DNA from: Allobosea sp. Tri-44
Lineage (GTDB): Bacteria > Pseudomonadota > Alphaproteobacteria > Rhizobiales > Beijerinckiaceae
Direction of reading: 5' to 3'
Assembly (NCBI RefSeq): GCF_004123845.1
Contig: NZ_NBDP01000007.1
Coordinates: 434,001-498,000, forward strand
Length of the DNA: 64,000 bases
The translations under genes were made by a program, and so were the position numbers. Shown here piece by piece: positions 17,876 through 26,995 of the stretch. Position 1 is the first letter of the stretch. The number at the start of each line of letters is the position of its first letter. The notes below the pieces were generated by a model. That model made no database searches, had not been told where the DNA came from, and worked only from the letters and a program-made list of their open reading frames with translations.

Positions 17876-17979
17876 CGGCCTTCTCGCGGCAACGCCGTCA
17901 TGACGCTACGGCAGGACGCTAATCTTGCGTCCCGTCCGGATAAAAGCAACATGCTGCCCGCATCACTTCCGGAGTACCC

Positions 17980-18429
17980 ATGTCCCGCCTCGTCTACGTC
18001 CTCAACGGCCCGAACCTGAACCTGCTCGGCAAGCGCCAGCCGCACATTTACGGCTCGGAGACGCTGGCCGATGTCGAGGATGCCTGCCGGGCGCTGGGCA
18101 AGGAGCTCGACCTCGAAATCCGCTTCCACCAGTCGAACCGCGAATACGAGATCATCGACTGGATCCATGAGGCGCGGGAGACCGCGGCCGGCATCGTCAT
18201 CAACCCCGGCGCCTTCACCCATACCTCGGTCGCGATCCTCGACGCGCTCAACGCCTTCGACGGCACGGTGATCGAGTGCCACATCTCGAACGTGCACAAG
18301 CGCGAGAGCTTCCGGCACCATTCCTACATGTCGTTGCGCGCCGATGGCGTCATCGCCGGTTTCGGCACGCAGGGCTACCTGCTGTCGCTGCGGCGCGTCG
18401 CCAAGCTCGCCGACGAGAAGAAGGCCTGA
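17980..18429 (+). CDS. aroQ: Type II 3-dehydroquinate dehydratase
   Basis: 149 residues, the standard length of type II dehydroquinases, which form dodecamers and interconvert 3-dehydroquinate and 3-dehydroshikimate. Motifs in order are [17 protein letters not shown] (active-site loop with the catalytic Tyr), [31 protein letters not shown] and [18 protein letters not shown] (conserved His). GGAG precedes the ATG. It sits six bases before a Gfo/Idh/MocA dehydrogenase rather than in a shikimate biosynthesis cluster, so it may be a catabolic (quinate/shikimate-type) copy. Confidence 0.95.
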   Translation: MSRLVYVLNGPNLNLLGKRQPHIYGSETLADVEDACRALGKELDLEIRFHQSNREYEIIDWIHEARETAAGIVINPGAFTHTSVAILDALNAFDGTVIECHISNVHKRESFRHHSYMSLRADGVIAGFGTQGYLLSLRRVAKLADEKKA

Positions 18430-18435
18430 ACCGCC

Positions 18436-19470
18436 ATGGTTCCGGTCAAGCTGGCCGTAATCGGCGCCGGGCTGATCGGCCGGCGCCATGCCGAGCATGT
18501 CGCGGCAGAGCCGCGCTCCGCGCTGTCGGCGGTGGTCGATCCGACACCGGCAGGCCGCGCGGTCGCGGCGGCGCTGGATGCGCCCTGGTTTCCGTCCTTC
18601 GCCGAGATGCTGGCGGCAGAGCGGCCCGATGGCGTGATCATCGCGACGCCGAACCAGCTCCATGTCCGCAACGGGCTGGAGGCGGTCGAGGCCGGCATCC
18701 CGGCGATCGTCGAAAAGCCGCTGGCTGACGACCTCGCCGAGGGCGAGCGCCTGGTCGCAGCGGCCGAGCAGGCTGGCGTGCCGCTGCTCACCGGCCATCA
18801 CCGGCGCTACAATCCGATGATCCGCAAGGCCAAGGAGATCGTCGACTCCGGCCGGCTCGGCCGGGTGCTGGCGCTGAGCGGGCATTTCTGGCTGATGAAG
18901 CCGGACGATTACTTCGAGGCCGACTGGCGGCGCGAGACGGGGGCGGGACCGATCCTGCTCAACCTGATCCACGATGTCGACCTGTTCCGCTATCTCTGCG
19001 GCGAGGTCGCCTCGGTGCAGGCACACGCCTCCAACGCCGTGCGCGGCCATGCGGTCGAGGAGACCGCTGCGATCCTGCTGCGCTTCGCCAATGGCGTGCT
19101 CGGCACGGTCACGGTGTCCGACTCGATCGTGGCACCGTGGAGCTGGGAGATGACGACGGGCGAGAACCCGGTCTACCCGCAGCAGGACCAGTCCTGCTAC
19201 CAGATCGGCGGCACGCATGGCTCGCTCACGATCCCGCAGCTCGAAATCTGGGCCAATCCGGCTAAGCGCAGCTGGTGGGAGCCGCTGATGCGCGAGCGGG
19301 TCCCTGTCGTGCAGGAAGACCCGCTCCGGGTCCAGGTCCGGCATTTCTGCGACGTCATCCGCAAGGGCGTGACGCCGATCGCCTCTGGACGCGAGGGGCT
19401 GAACACATTGAAGGTGATCGCGGCGGTGCAGCGCTCGGCCGAGACCGGTGCCATGGTCGAGCTCGGCTAG
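18436..19470 (+). CDS. Gfo/Idh/MocA family oxidoreductase
   Basis: 344-residue NAD(P)-dependent dehydrogenase with the N-terminal Rossmann motif AVIGAGLIGRRHAEHV, the EKPLADDLAEGERLV segment (the conserved E-K-P) and the C-terminal GFO_IDH_MocA_C domain with NLIHDVDLFRYLCGEV (the conserved D-x-x-x-x-H-like active-site region). It follows aroQ by 6 bases and overlaps the convergent RpiR gene stop by 3 bases. The substrate is probably a cyclitol, sugar or quinate-like alcohol, but this is inferred from family and neighbour only. Confidence 0.88.
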   Translation: MVPVKLAVIGAGLIGRRHAEHVAAEPRSALSAVVDPTPAGRAVAAALDAPWFPSFAEMLAAERPDGVIIATPNQLHVRNGLEAVEAGIPAIVEKPLADDLAEGERLVAAAEQAGVPLLTGHHRRYNPMIRKAKEIVDSGRLGRVLALSGHFWLMKPDDYFEADWRRETGAGPILLNLIHDVDLFRYLCGEVASVQAHASNAVRGHAVEETAAILLRFANGVLGTVTVSDSIVAPWSWEMTTGENPVYPQQDQSCYQIGGTHGSLTIPQLEIWANPAKRSWWEPLMRERVPVVQEDPLRVQVRHFCDVIRKGVTPIASGREGLNTLKVIAAVQRSAETGAMVELG

Positions 19471-20339
19471 TAATGGAAGGTCCAGAGCAGACTTTCGCTC
19501 AGGCCCTTCAGCGCCTCGACCGCGTCGGGGCGCTCGCGCGCCAGCGTGGTGATCAAAGCGTCCGCCACGGCGAAGGCGGCAGTCGGCGAGTTCGGCAGGA
19601 AGCTGTTGCGGGCAGGGGCAAAGAACGTCATGTCGGCCAGCGGCACCAGCGGCGATGACGGCCCATCGGTCAGGGCGACCAGGACGGCGCTGCGCTTCTT
19701 GGCGAATTTAGCGAGCTCCAGCGTGGCGCGCGAATAGCGCGGCAGCGAGATCGCGATGACGACGTCCTCCGGTCCGGCCGAGAGCATGTGGCGGACGGCG
19801 CGCTCCGGCCCGCCGCGCGAGGAGGCGAAGACGACGTCGGCGTCGAGATAGAGCGCGAGCCCATCCTCGAGGAAGGCGCCGACATAGTGGCTCGCGCCCG
19901 AGCCGACGATGAAGATCCGGCGCGCCTTCAGCAGCAGGGCGATGGCGCGGTTGACCGTCTCCTCCTCCAGCGTCGCGATCGCCTCGTCGAGATTGGCGGC
20001 CTCGCCCTTCAGCGTCGTCGTCATGGTGGCGAAGACCGAGCCGGCCGTGGCGCGCGCGCCGGCGAGGCCCTCGACCGGTCCCATCGCGACCTTCAGCGCC
20101 GTTGACAGCGCGGCGCGGAAATCGCCGTAGTTGCGGTAGCCCAGCGCCCGGACGAAGCGGGTCACGGTCGCGGTCGAGGTCCCGCTCTTTTCGGCCAACC
20201 CCTCGATCGTGACGGTCGCGGAATCGAGCGGGCTCTGCAGCACGAAGTCCGCCACCTTGCGATGCCCCTCGCTCAGCGACGGGTAGACCTGGGCGATGCG
20301 ATTGGCGAGGTCCGTCGTCGGCTTCAGGGCGCGTGACAT
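19467..20339 (-). CDS. MurR/RpiR family transcriptional regulator
   Basis: 290-residue regulator with an N-terminal HTH_6 domain (LSEGHRKVADFVLQ, then ATVTIEGLAEKSGTSTATVTRF) and a C-terminal SIS domain that binds a phosphosugar-like effector (FIVGSGASHYVGAFLEDGL; VVIAISLPRYSRATLEL). ATG 20339 was chosen over an earlier in-frame ATG because GGGAGAG precedes it. It is divergent from the third peptide transporter operon and its start lies 27 bases from an ATTTTCA/TGAAAAT inverted repeat, so it is the probable local regulator. Confidence 0.9.
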   Translation of the reverse strand: MSRALKPTTDLANRIAQVYPSLSEGHRKVADFVLQSPLDSATVTIEGLAEKSGTSTATVTRFVRALGYRNYGDFRAALSTALKVAMGPVEGLAGARATAGSVFATMTTTLKGEAANLDEAIATLEEETVNRAIALLLKARRIFIVGSGASHYVGAFLEDGLALYLDADVVFASSRGGPERAVRHMLSAGPEDVVIAISLPRYSRATLELAKFAKKRSAVLVALTDGPSSPLVPLADMTFFAPARNSFLPNSPTAAFAVADALITTLARERPDAVEALKGLSESLLWTFHY

Positions 20340-20366
20340 GGCTCTCCCACAGATTGACGTCGGATC

Positions 20367-20394
20367 ATTTTCATGTTTGCTAACGCGTGAAAAT
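20367..20394. promoter_or_regulatory. Inverted repeat, candidate RpiR operator
   Basis: ATTTTCA (20367-20373) and TGAAAAT (20388-20394) are perfect inverted halves 14 bases apart, in the 97-base divergent gap between the RpiR gene and the binding-protein gene. A TTGACG -35-like hexamer lies just to its left at 20354-20359. TGAAA/TTTCA half-sites are common in RpiR-family operators. Confidence 0.55.
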
Positions 20395-20436
20395 AAAGCT
20401 GTCAAAACGACCAGCTACGGGAACGGAGACGGACCG

Positions 20437-22047
20437 ATGCGTCAGCGTGCGCTCATCACCATTCTGCTCGGCGCCAGCATGCTCAGTGCGCCGGCCATGG
20501 CCCAGAGCCTGCGCATCGCGCTCGCCTCCGAGCCGACCGCCGTCGACCCGCATTATCACGACCTCACCCCCAACAACGCGCTCGCCCAGCACATCTTCGA
20601 CAATCTCGTGCGGCAGGACGAGACGCAGGTGCTGCAGCCGGGTCTCGCCACCTCCTGGGAGAATGACGGCAAGAACCGCTGGACCTTCAAGCTGCGCCAG
20701 GGCGTGAAATTCACCAATGGCCAGCCCTTCGGCGCGCAGGACGTGGTCTTCACCTTCTGCCGCACGCTGAAGAACGAGACCAAGGTCTCCGACTCCTTTG
20801 CCGACATCACCGGCAATTTCGCCAAGGTCGAGACGCCCGACGCCAGCACGCTGATCATCGAGACCAAGGAGCCGGAGCCGCTGCTGCCGACCCTGCTCTC
20901 GGGCCTGCCGATCCTCTCCGCCTCGATCGTGCAGCACGACGCCATCAGCTACGATATCGCCAAGAACTGCGGCGTCACCGGGCCCTGGCCGGCGGTCAAC
21001 AACTTCAATGACGGCTCGATGGCGATCGGCACCGGGCCGTACAAGCTGAAGTCCTATGTGCGGGGCTCGTCGATCGAGCTCGAACGCAACCCCGACCATT
21101 GGGGCGGTCAGCAGCCCTGGGCCAGCGTGCGCTTTCTGCCGGTGACCAATGCTGGCCCGCGCCTCGCCGGCCTGCTCGCCGGCGATTACGACGTGATCGA
21201 GAACCCGGCCGCACGCGATCTTGGCCGCATCAAGGGCGACAAGCGCTTCGGCCATGTCATCACGCCCTCGACCCGGGTGATCTACTTCCAGCTCGATGTC
21301 GCCCGTGACCAGAGTCCCTTCGTCAAGGCACCGGACGGCAAGAACCCGCTGAAGGACGTGCGCGTGCGCAAGGCGATGTCGCTCGCCATCGACCGCGAGG
21401 CGATCGTCAAGCGCATCATGGATGGCGCCGCCGAGCCGGCTTACCAATACCTGCCGACCGGCATGTCCGGCACCCTGGCGAATCCAGCCAAGCTCGCCTA
21501 CGACCCGGCTGCGGCCAAGACGCTGCTGGCCGAGGCCGGCTATCCCAACGGCTTCCAGCTCACTTTGTCCTCGACCAATGACCGCTACATCAACGACAGC
21601 CAGATCACCCAGGCCGTCGCCCAGTACCTGACCCAGGTCGGCATCAAGACCGAGGTCGACGCGATGACGCGGGCGATCTACTTCCCGCGCCGCGCCAAGA
21701 AGGAATTCAGCGTCGCGCTCGGCGGCTGGGGCTCCGCCACCGGCGAGGCCGCCTCCTTCCTGCGCCAATGGCCGCCGACCCCGAACGAGACCAAGACGCT
21801 CGGCGGCTCGAACTATGGCGGCTACAAGAATGACGAGTTCGACAAGGTCATCCGCGCCGCGGTGACGACGCTCGACGACAAGAAGCGCGCCGAACTGCTG
21901 CAGCAGGCGATGACGCTGGTCCTCGCCGACGGCGCCTTCATCCCGCTCCATTTCGAAAGCGGCATCTGGGCCTTCAAGTCCGAGCTCGCGGTCGCCGGCC
22001 GCGCCGACCAGTTCATGCTCGCCATGTCGGTGAAGCCAGCGAAGTAA
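20437..22047 (+). CDS. Peptide ABC transporter substrate-binding protein (SBP_bac_5)
   Basis: Periplasmic binding protein of 536 residues with signal peptide MRQRALITILLGASMLSAPAM-type hydrophobic core ending at AMAQ. The mature start SLRIALASEPTAVDPHYHD and GQPFGAQDVVFTFCRTLKN are family features. ATG 20437 was chosen over an upstream in-frame start that would overlap the RpiR gene; GGAGACGG lies just before it. First gene of a six-gene coupled operon. Confidence 0.93.
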   Translation: MRQRALITILLGASMLSAPAMAQSLRIALASEPTAVDPHYHDLTPNNALAQHIFDNLVRQDETQVLQPGLATSWENDGKNRWTFKLRQGVKFTNGQPFGAQDVVFTFCRTLKNETKVSDSFADITGNFAKVETPDASTLIIETKEPEPLLPTLLSGLPILSASIVQHDAISYDIAKNCGVTGPWPAVNNFNDGSMAIGTGPYKLKSYVRGSSIELERNPDHWGGQQPWASVRFLPVTNAGPRLAGLLAGDYDVIENPAARDLGRIKGDKRFGHVITPSTRVIYFQLDVARDQSPFVKAPDGKNPLKDVRVRKAMSLAIDREAIVKRIMDGAAEPAYQYLPTGMSGTLANPAKLAYDPAAAKTLLAEAGYPNGFQLTLSSTNDRYINDSQITQAVAQYLTQVGIKTEVDAMTRAIYFPRRAKKEFSVALGGWGSATGEAASFLRQWPPTPNETKTLGGSNYGGYKNDEFDKVIRAAVTTLDDKKRAELLQQAMTLVLADGAFIPLHFESGIWAFKSELAVAGRADQFMLAMSVKPAK

Positions 22048-22077
22048 GCCGGCGATCACCTCTTCGAGGTTCGGCGC

Positions 22078-23055
22078 ATGACCGCCTATGTCCTGCAGCG
22101 GCTGATCCAGAGCGTGCTCGTGCTGCTCGCGGTCTCGGTCGTGGTCTTCTTCGCCGTCTACGGCATCGGCGATCCCGTAGAGCTGCTGGTCTCGCCCTCG
22201 GTCAGTGAGGCCGAGCGCCAGGCGCTGATCCGGCGGCTCGGGCTCGACCTGCCGGTCTGGCAGCAATACCTCACCTTCATGGGCAATGCCCTGAAGGGCG
22301 ATCTCGGCCGCTCCTTCGTGCATGGCGTCCCGGCGCTGCAGCTCATCCTGGCGCGGCTGCCGGCGACCTTCGAGCTGGTGCTGCTGGCGATGACGCTGGC
22401 GCTCACCGTCGGCATCCCGCTCGGGCTGATGGTCGGCCTCAATCCGGATAGCCGGCGCGCCCGCATCGTCATGGCCGGAACCGTGCTCGGCTTCTCGCTG
22501 CCGAGTTTCTGGAAAGGCATGATGCTGATCCTGCTCTTCGCCGTGCTGCTCGGCTGGCTGCCGACCGCAGGGCGTGGTGAAACGGTCTCGATCCTGGGTC
22601 TCCAGACCAGCCTGCTGACGCTGGACGGGCTGCATCACATCGCCCTGCCCGCGCTCAACCTCGCGATCCCGAACCTTGCGCTGATCGTGCGCCTGGTCGC
22701 CGCCGGCACCGCCGAGACGATGACGCAGGACTACGTCAAATACGCCCGCGCCAAGGGGGTGCGGCCGCGGCGCATCGTCAACCGGCATGTGCTGCGCAAC
22801 ATCCTGATCCCGGTCGTCACCGTGGTCGGCGTCGAGTTCGGCAGCCTCGTCGCCTTCTCGACCATCACCGAGACCGTCTTCGCCTGGCCGGGCATGGGCA
22901 AGCTCCTGATCGACTCGGTCTACCAGCTCGATCGTCCGGTGGTCGTCGCCTATGTCCTCCTGGCGACGCTGCTCTTCGTCACCGTCAACTTCCTGGTCGA
23001 CGTGCTCTATGCCGCGCTCGACCCGCGGGTGAAGCTCGCCGGAGAACAGGCATGA
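22078..23055 (+). CDS. Peptide ABC transporter permease, DppB/OppB type
   Basis: Inner-membrane permease of 325 residues: MTAYVLQRLIQSVLVLLAVSV, then a periplasmic part with RRLGLDLPVWQQY, several helices, the EAA loop DYVKYARAKGVRPRR and TETVFAWPGMGKLL. It starts 30 bases after the binding-protein stop and its stop overlaps the next start in an ATGA. Confidence 0.93.
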   Translation: MTAYVLQRLIQSVLVLLAVSVVVFFAVYGIGDPVELLVSPSVSEAERQALIRRLGLDLPVWQQYLTFMGNALKGDLGRSFVHGVPALQLILARLPATFELVLLAMTLALTVGIPLGLMVGLNPDSRRARIVMAGTVLGFSLPSFWKGMMLILLFAVLLGWLPTAGRGETVSILGLQTSLLTLDGLHHIALPALNLAIPNLALIVRLVAAGTAETMTQDYVKYARAKGVRPRRIVNRHVLRNILIPVVTVVGVEFGSLVAFSTITETVFAWPGMGKLLIDSVYQLDRPVVVAYVLLATLLFVTVNFLVDVLYAALDPRVKLAGEQA

Positions 23056-23960
23056 GCCTAAATGCTGCCCGCCTCGCCGGCCCCGCGCAGGCCGACACAC
23101 CCTTGCGCGAGAAGGTGCTGCGCCGCCTGCGCAACCGCCCGACGACGCGCGGCGCCGTGATCCTGCTCGGCATCATGGTGGCGCTCGCTCTGCTCGCCCC
23201 AGTGATCGCGCCGCAGAACCCGCATGATCTCGGCTCGCTCAGCGTGATGGACAACCGGCTGGCGCCGGGCGAGCAGGGCATGACGGGCTTCAGCTATTGG
23301 CTCGGCAGCGATGCGCAGGGCCGCGACATGCTCAGCGCCATCCTCTATGGACTGCGCACCAGCCTGCTCGTCGGCCTTGCCTCCACGGTCGGGGCGCTCT
23401 CGATCGGCATTCTCGCCGGGCTCGCCGCGGCGCAGTTCGGCGGCGCGGTCGATGCCGTGCTGATGCGCATCGTCGATTTCATGCTCGGCTTCCCCTCGAT
23501 CCTGGTCGCGCTGGTGCTGCTCGCCTCGATCGGGCGCGGCGTCGACAAGGTCATCCTCGCCATCGTCCTGGTGCAATGGGCGCAGTACGCCCGTTTGATG
23601 CGGGCGGCGGCGCTGGTCGAACGACGCAAGGAATATATCGAGGCGGCCGTCAATTTCGGCCTGCCGACCCGCCACATCATGCTGGCGCACCTGCTGCCGA
23701 ACTCGGTCGGCGCCGTGCTCGTGGTCGCCTCGATCAGCATCGCCTCGGCGATCACGCTGGAAGCGACGCTCTCCTTCCTCGGCGTCGGCGTGCCGGTGAC
23801 CCAGCCCTCGCTCGGCCTGCTGATCGCCAACGGCTTCGAGTTCCTGCTCTCCGGCGAATACTGGATCGCCGTCTTCCCCGGGATCGCGCTGGTGCTCCTG
23901 ATCATGTCACTCAACCTCGTCGGCGACCGCCTGCGCCGCAGCTTCAACGTGCGCGCATGA
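23052..23960 (+). CDS. Peptide ABC transporter permease, DppC/OppC type
   Basis: Inner-membrane permease of 302 residues. An N-terminal cytoplasmic stretch of about 35 residues precedes the first helix (GAVILLGIMVALALLAPVIA), then YWLGSDAQGRDMLSAILYG and a BPD_transp_1 domain with the EAA loop YIEAAVNFGLPTRH and EATLSFLGVGVP. Overlaps of 4 bases at both ends show coupling with the DppB and DppD-like genes. Confidence 0.93.
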   Translation: MSLNAARLAGPAQADTPLREKVLRRLRNRPTTRGAVILLGIMVALALLAPVIAPQNPHDLGSLSVMDNRLAPGEQGMTGFSYWLGSDAQGRDMLSAILYGLRTSLLVGLASTVGALSIGILAGLAAAQFGGAVDAVLMRIVDFMLGFPSILVALVLLASIGRGVDKVILAIVLVQWAQYARLMRAAALVERRKEYIEAAVNFGLPTRHIMLAHLLPNSVGAVLVVASISIASAITLEATLSFLGVGVPVTQPSLGLLIANGFEFLLSGEYWIAVFPGIALVLLIMSLNLVGDRLRRSFNVRA

Positions 23961-24940
23961 GCGAAGCCCCTCTCCTTTCCGTCCGCGGCCTCAAGACCGT
24001 ATTCCATGCGCAGGACGGCGCCTGGCCGGCCGTCGACGGCGTCGATTTCAGCGTCGCCAAGGGCGAGGTGCTCGGCCTCGTCGGCGAATCCGGCTCGGGC
24101 AAGTCGGTCACCGGCTTCTCGCTGGTGCAGTTGATCGACCCGCCAGGCGAGGTCGTCGCAGGTGAAATCCTATTCGACGGCACCGATTTGCGCGCCGCTT
24201 CCGAGGAGCGCCTGCGTCAATTGCGCGGCGACCGGATCGCGATGATCTTCCAGGACCCGCTGATGACGCTGAACCCGGTGCTCACCATCGGCGAGCAGAT
24301 GAGCGAGGCGATCCTCGAGCATCGCGACTGCAGCCGCGCGGAAGCGCTCGCCAAGGCGGCGAAGGCGCTGGCGCGGGTCGGCATCTCCTCACCCGAGACC
24401 CGGCTGAAGCAGTTTCCGCATGAATTCTCCGGCGGCATGCGCCAGCGCGTCGCCATCGCGACCGCGCTCCTCAACGACCCCGACCTGATCATCGCCGACG
24501 AGCCGACCACGGCGCTCGATGTCACCATCCAGGCGCAGATCCTCTACGAGGTCCAAAAACTCTCGCGCGAGACCGGTGCCGCGGTGATCTGGATCACGCA
24601 TGACCTCGCCGTAGTCGCCGAGCTCGCCGACCGCGTGGCGGTGATGTATGCCGGCCGCATCGTCGAGATCGGCGAGGTCGAGACCGTGCTCGACCGGCCG
24701 CGCCACCCCTATACGCTCGGCCTGCTCAACTCCTCGGCCACCATGGTCGAAGTCGGCGAGCGCCTGCACCAGATCGACGGTATCGCGCCGCGCATCGATT
24801 CACGCCCTTCCGGCTGCCCGTTCCGGCCGCGCTGCGAGCGGGCTTTGCCAGTCTGCGCCGACAGCGATCCGCAGCCGCAGGCCTATGACGGCCGCACCTT
24901 GCGTTGCCACAGCCCCGTCCCAGACCGGGTGGCGGCATGA
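23957..24940 (+). CDS. Peptide ABC transporter ATP-binding protein, DppD/OppD type
   Basis: 327-residue ATPase with Walker A GESGSGKS, the Q-loop [11 protein letters not shown], an FSGGMRQRV signature, Walker [12 protein letters not shown] and the H-loop ITHDLAVV. The C-terminal oligo_HPY region includes the cysteine cluster [14 protein letters not shown], seen in peptide transporter ATPases. The frame opens far upstream, but ATG 23957 overlaps the permease stop. Works with the DppF-like partner encoded next. Confidence 0.93.
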   Translation: MSEAPLLSVRGLKTVFHAQDGAWPAVDGVDFSVAKGEVLGLVGESGSGKSVTGFSLVQLIDPPGEVVAGEILFDGTDLRAASEERLRQLRGDRIAMIFQDPLMTLNPVLTIGEQMSEAILEHRDCSRAEALAKAAKALARVGISSPETRLKQFPHEFSGGMRQRVAIATALLNDPDLIIADEPTTALDVTIQAQILYEVQKLSRETGAAVIWITHDLAVVAELADRVAVMYAGRIVEIGEVETVLDRPRHPYTLGLLNSSATMVEVGERLHQIDGIAPRIDSRPSGCPFRPRCERALPVCADSDPQPQAYDGRTLRCHSPVPDRVAA

Positions 24941-25944
24941 GCGAGACCCTGTTCGAACTGCGCGGCGTGCGCAAATACTTCCGCGGCAAGGCCAATATGG
25001 CCGAGCGCATCCTGACGGCCGTCGGCCGGCATGCGCCGCCTGCGACACTGAAGGCGGTCGATGGCGTCGATCTCAGCGTCAGGAAGGGCGAGGTGCTCGG
25101 TCTCGTCGGCGAATCCGGCTGCGGAAAGTCGACGCTGGCACGCATCGCCACCGGCATTCTGCCACCGACCGAAGGCGAGGTCTTCTACAAGGGCCGCTCG
25201 GCCGCGGCGCTGAAGAGCAAGGACCGACTCGATTATCTGCTCAAGGTGCAGATGATCTTCCAGGACCCTTACGCCTCGCTCGATCCGCGCATGCGGGTGA
25301 GCCGCATTGTCGGCGAGGCGCTTGCGGTCCACAAGCTCGTGCCGAAGGCGGAGCTCGACGGCGCGGTCGACCGGGCGCTAACCGAGGTCGGTCTCGATCT
25401 CGCCTATCGCGAGCGCTACCCGCACCAGTTCTCCGGCGGCCAGCGCCAGCGCATCGGCATCGCCCGGGCGCTGGCGGTGAAGCCCGACTTCCTGGTCTGC
25501 GACGAGCCGGTCTCGGCACTCGACGTCTCGATCCAGGCACAGGTGATCAACCTGTTCATGGATGTGCGTGCGCGGCACGGGCTGACCTATCTCTTCGTCA
25601 GCCATGATCTCGGCCTCGTCCGCCATATCAGTGATCGCGTCGCGATCATGTATCTCGGCCGCATCGTCGAGATCGGCAGCGCGACCGCGATCTTCGCCGA
25701 GCCGGCGCACCCCTATAGCGCAGCCCTGATCAAGGCGATCCCCTCGGCGGCACGACGCAAGAGCAGCTTCCAGCCGCTCAAGGGCGAACTACCCTCGCCG
25801 CTGGCGCCGCCCTCCGGCTGCCCCTTCCACCCGCGCTGCGAGCACGCCATGCCGGTCTGCCGCGAGGTCCGCCCGGAGCTCACGGAGATCGCACCCGGCC
25901 GCAGCGCTGCCTGCCACCTGCACAGCATCGCGAAAGCCGCATGA
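24937..25944 (+). CDS. Peptide ABC transporter ATP-binding protein, DppF/OppF type
   Basis: 335-residue ATPase with Walker [11 protein letters not shown]-loop [21 protein letters not shown] signature, Walker [12 protein letters not shown] and H-loop VSHDLGLV. The C-terminal cluster [14 protein letters not shown] parallels that of its partner. ATG 24937 overlaps the previous stop by 4 bases, and the following hydrolase start overlaps its own stop in the same way. Confidence 0.93.
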   Translation: MSETLFELRGVRKYFRGKANMAERILTAVGRHAPPATLKAVDGVDLSVRKGEVLGLVGESGCGKSTLARIATGILPPTEGEVFYKGRSAAALKSKDRLDYLLKVQMIFQDPYASLDPRMRVSRIVGEALAVHKLVPKAELDGAVDRALTEVGLDLAYRERYPHQFSGGQRQRIGIARALAVKPDFLVCDEPVSALDVSIQAQVINLFMDVRARHGLTYLFVSHDLGLVRHISDRVAIMYLGRIVEIGSATAIFAEPAHPYSAALIKAIPSAARRKSSFQPLKGELPSPLAPPSGCPFHPRCEHAMPVCREVRPELTEIAPGRSAACHLHSIAKAA

Positions 25945-26813
25945 CCACGCTCACACTCGATCCGCCGCAGGGGCGCAGCACCCTGCCCTTCATCGACGCC
26001 CGCCATCCCGAGCGGCCGCTGGAGGTCAATTTCTATCGGCCGGCACGGCATCGCCCGGAAGACGAAATCGTCTTCGTCCAGCACGGCATGCTGCGCAATG
26101 GCGACGATTATCGCGACTTCTGGATCGACGCCGCCGAAAAGCACAACCTGCTGATCGTCGCGCCCACTTTCGGCAACGCGCATTTTCCGCAGGCGGAAGG
26201 CTATAACAACGGCCTCCTCGTCAGCGAGGACGGCGCTGTCGCCCCGCAGGGCGACTGGCTCTATGCCGTGCCGACCCGCGTGCTGGCGGCGCTGCGCAAG
26301 GCCGGCACGACGAGGCGCGACAAGGTCCGGCTGTTCGGCCATTCGGCCGGCGGCCAGTTCGTCCACCGGCTGCTGGCGACGCAGGCTGAAACGCCGTTCG
26401 AGACCGCCTTCGCCGCCAATTCCGGCTGGTACACGCTGCCGACGCTGGAGCGGCGCTTCCCGGAAGGGCTCGGCGGCCTCGGCCTCGGCGAAGCGGAGCT
26501 GGCGCGCTGGCTCGCCTGGCCGATGGTGATCTTCGCCGGCGACCGGGACATCGTCACCAGCGATCCGAACCTGCCGGCGCAAGCAGAGGCGCTGGCACAG
26601 GGACCGATGCGTTATGCCCGCGCGCGTTTCATGCTCGACTTCGCCAAGGCGGAAGCGGCCAGGCGCGGCGTGCCCTGCAACTGGTCGCTGATCACCGTGC
26701 CCGGCATCGGCCATGACGGCGCGGCGATGTCGCGGGCTGCAGCAGCCTGGTGGTACGAGGGCCGCATCCCGTCGGTGGAGGTGTTGAGGACCGAAGCGGC
26801 CTACGTGGCCTGA
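25941..26813 (+). CDS. Alpha/beta hydrolase linked to the peptide transporter
   Basis: 290-residue serine hydrolase of the alpha/beta fold. VFVQHGMLRNGDDYRDFW is the oxyanion-side strand, LFGHSAGGQFVH gives the nucleophile elbow (Ser135), and GDRDIV plus VPGIGHDG supply the probable Asp and His. No signal peptide, so it acts in the cytoplasm. The 4-base overlap with the DppF-like gene makes it part of the transporter operon, where it probably cleaves an ester or amide in the imported compound. Confidence 0.88.
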   Translation: MTTLTLDPPQGRSTLPFIDARHPERPLEVNFYRPARHRPEDEIVFVQHGMLRNGDDYRDFWIDAAEKHNLLIVAPTFGNAHFPQAEGYNNGLLVSEDGAVAPQGDWLYAVPTRVLAALRKAGTTRRDKVRLFGHSAGGQFVHRLLATQAETPFETAFAANSGWYTLPTLERRFPEGLGGLGLGEAELARWLAWPMVIFAGDRDIVTSDPNLPAQAEALAQGPMRYARARFMLDFAKAEAARRGVPCNWSLITVPGIGHDGAAMSRAAAAWWYEGRIPSVEVLRTEAAYVA

Positions 26814-26928
26814 AGCATCAGGCCGAGGATCGCCCTATATTTGGAATTACTATAGTATAAAACTAATGCCGAACGATGCATGCCACGCTCTTGGCAAGCA
26901 CACTCCGGTGGACACTTTCTGACTTTTT

Positions 26929-26982
26929 GATAGAAGCTGAAGCACCGGCTTGCCCAAACTGGCCTATGCTTCAGCTTCTATC
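26929..26982 (+). promoter_or_regulatory. 16-bp perfect hairpin before the IalB gene
   Basis: GATAGAAGCTGAAGCA (26929-26944) and TGCTTCAGCTTCTATC (26967-26982) are a perfect 16-bp inverted repeat around a 22-base loop. The right arm ends 13 bases before the chosen ATG. Upstream, at 26848-26857, the palindrome TACTATAGTA lies in an AT-rich stretch that could hold the promoter. If transcribed, the hairpin would occupy the 5' leader and cover the translation start region; as DNA it could be an operator. Confidence 0.6.
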
Positions 26983-26995
26983 GAAATTCGATATC

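Noticed and set aside
20380..23100. 906-codon minus-strand frame
   Set aside because: Shadow of the binding protein and permease genes on the plus strand; its translation is low-complexity with no domain.
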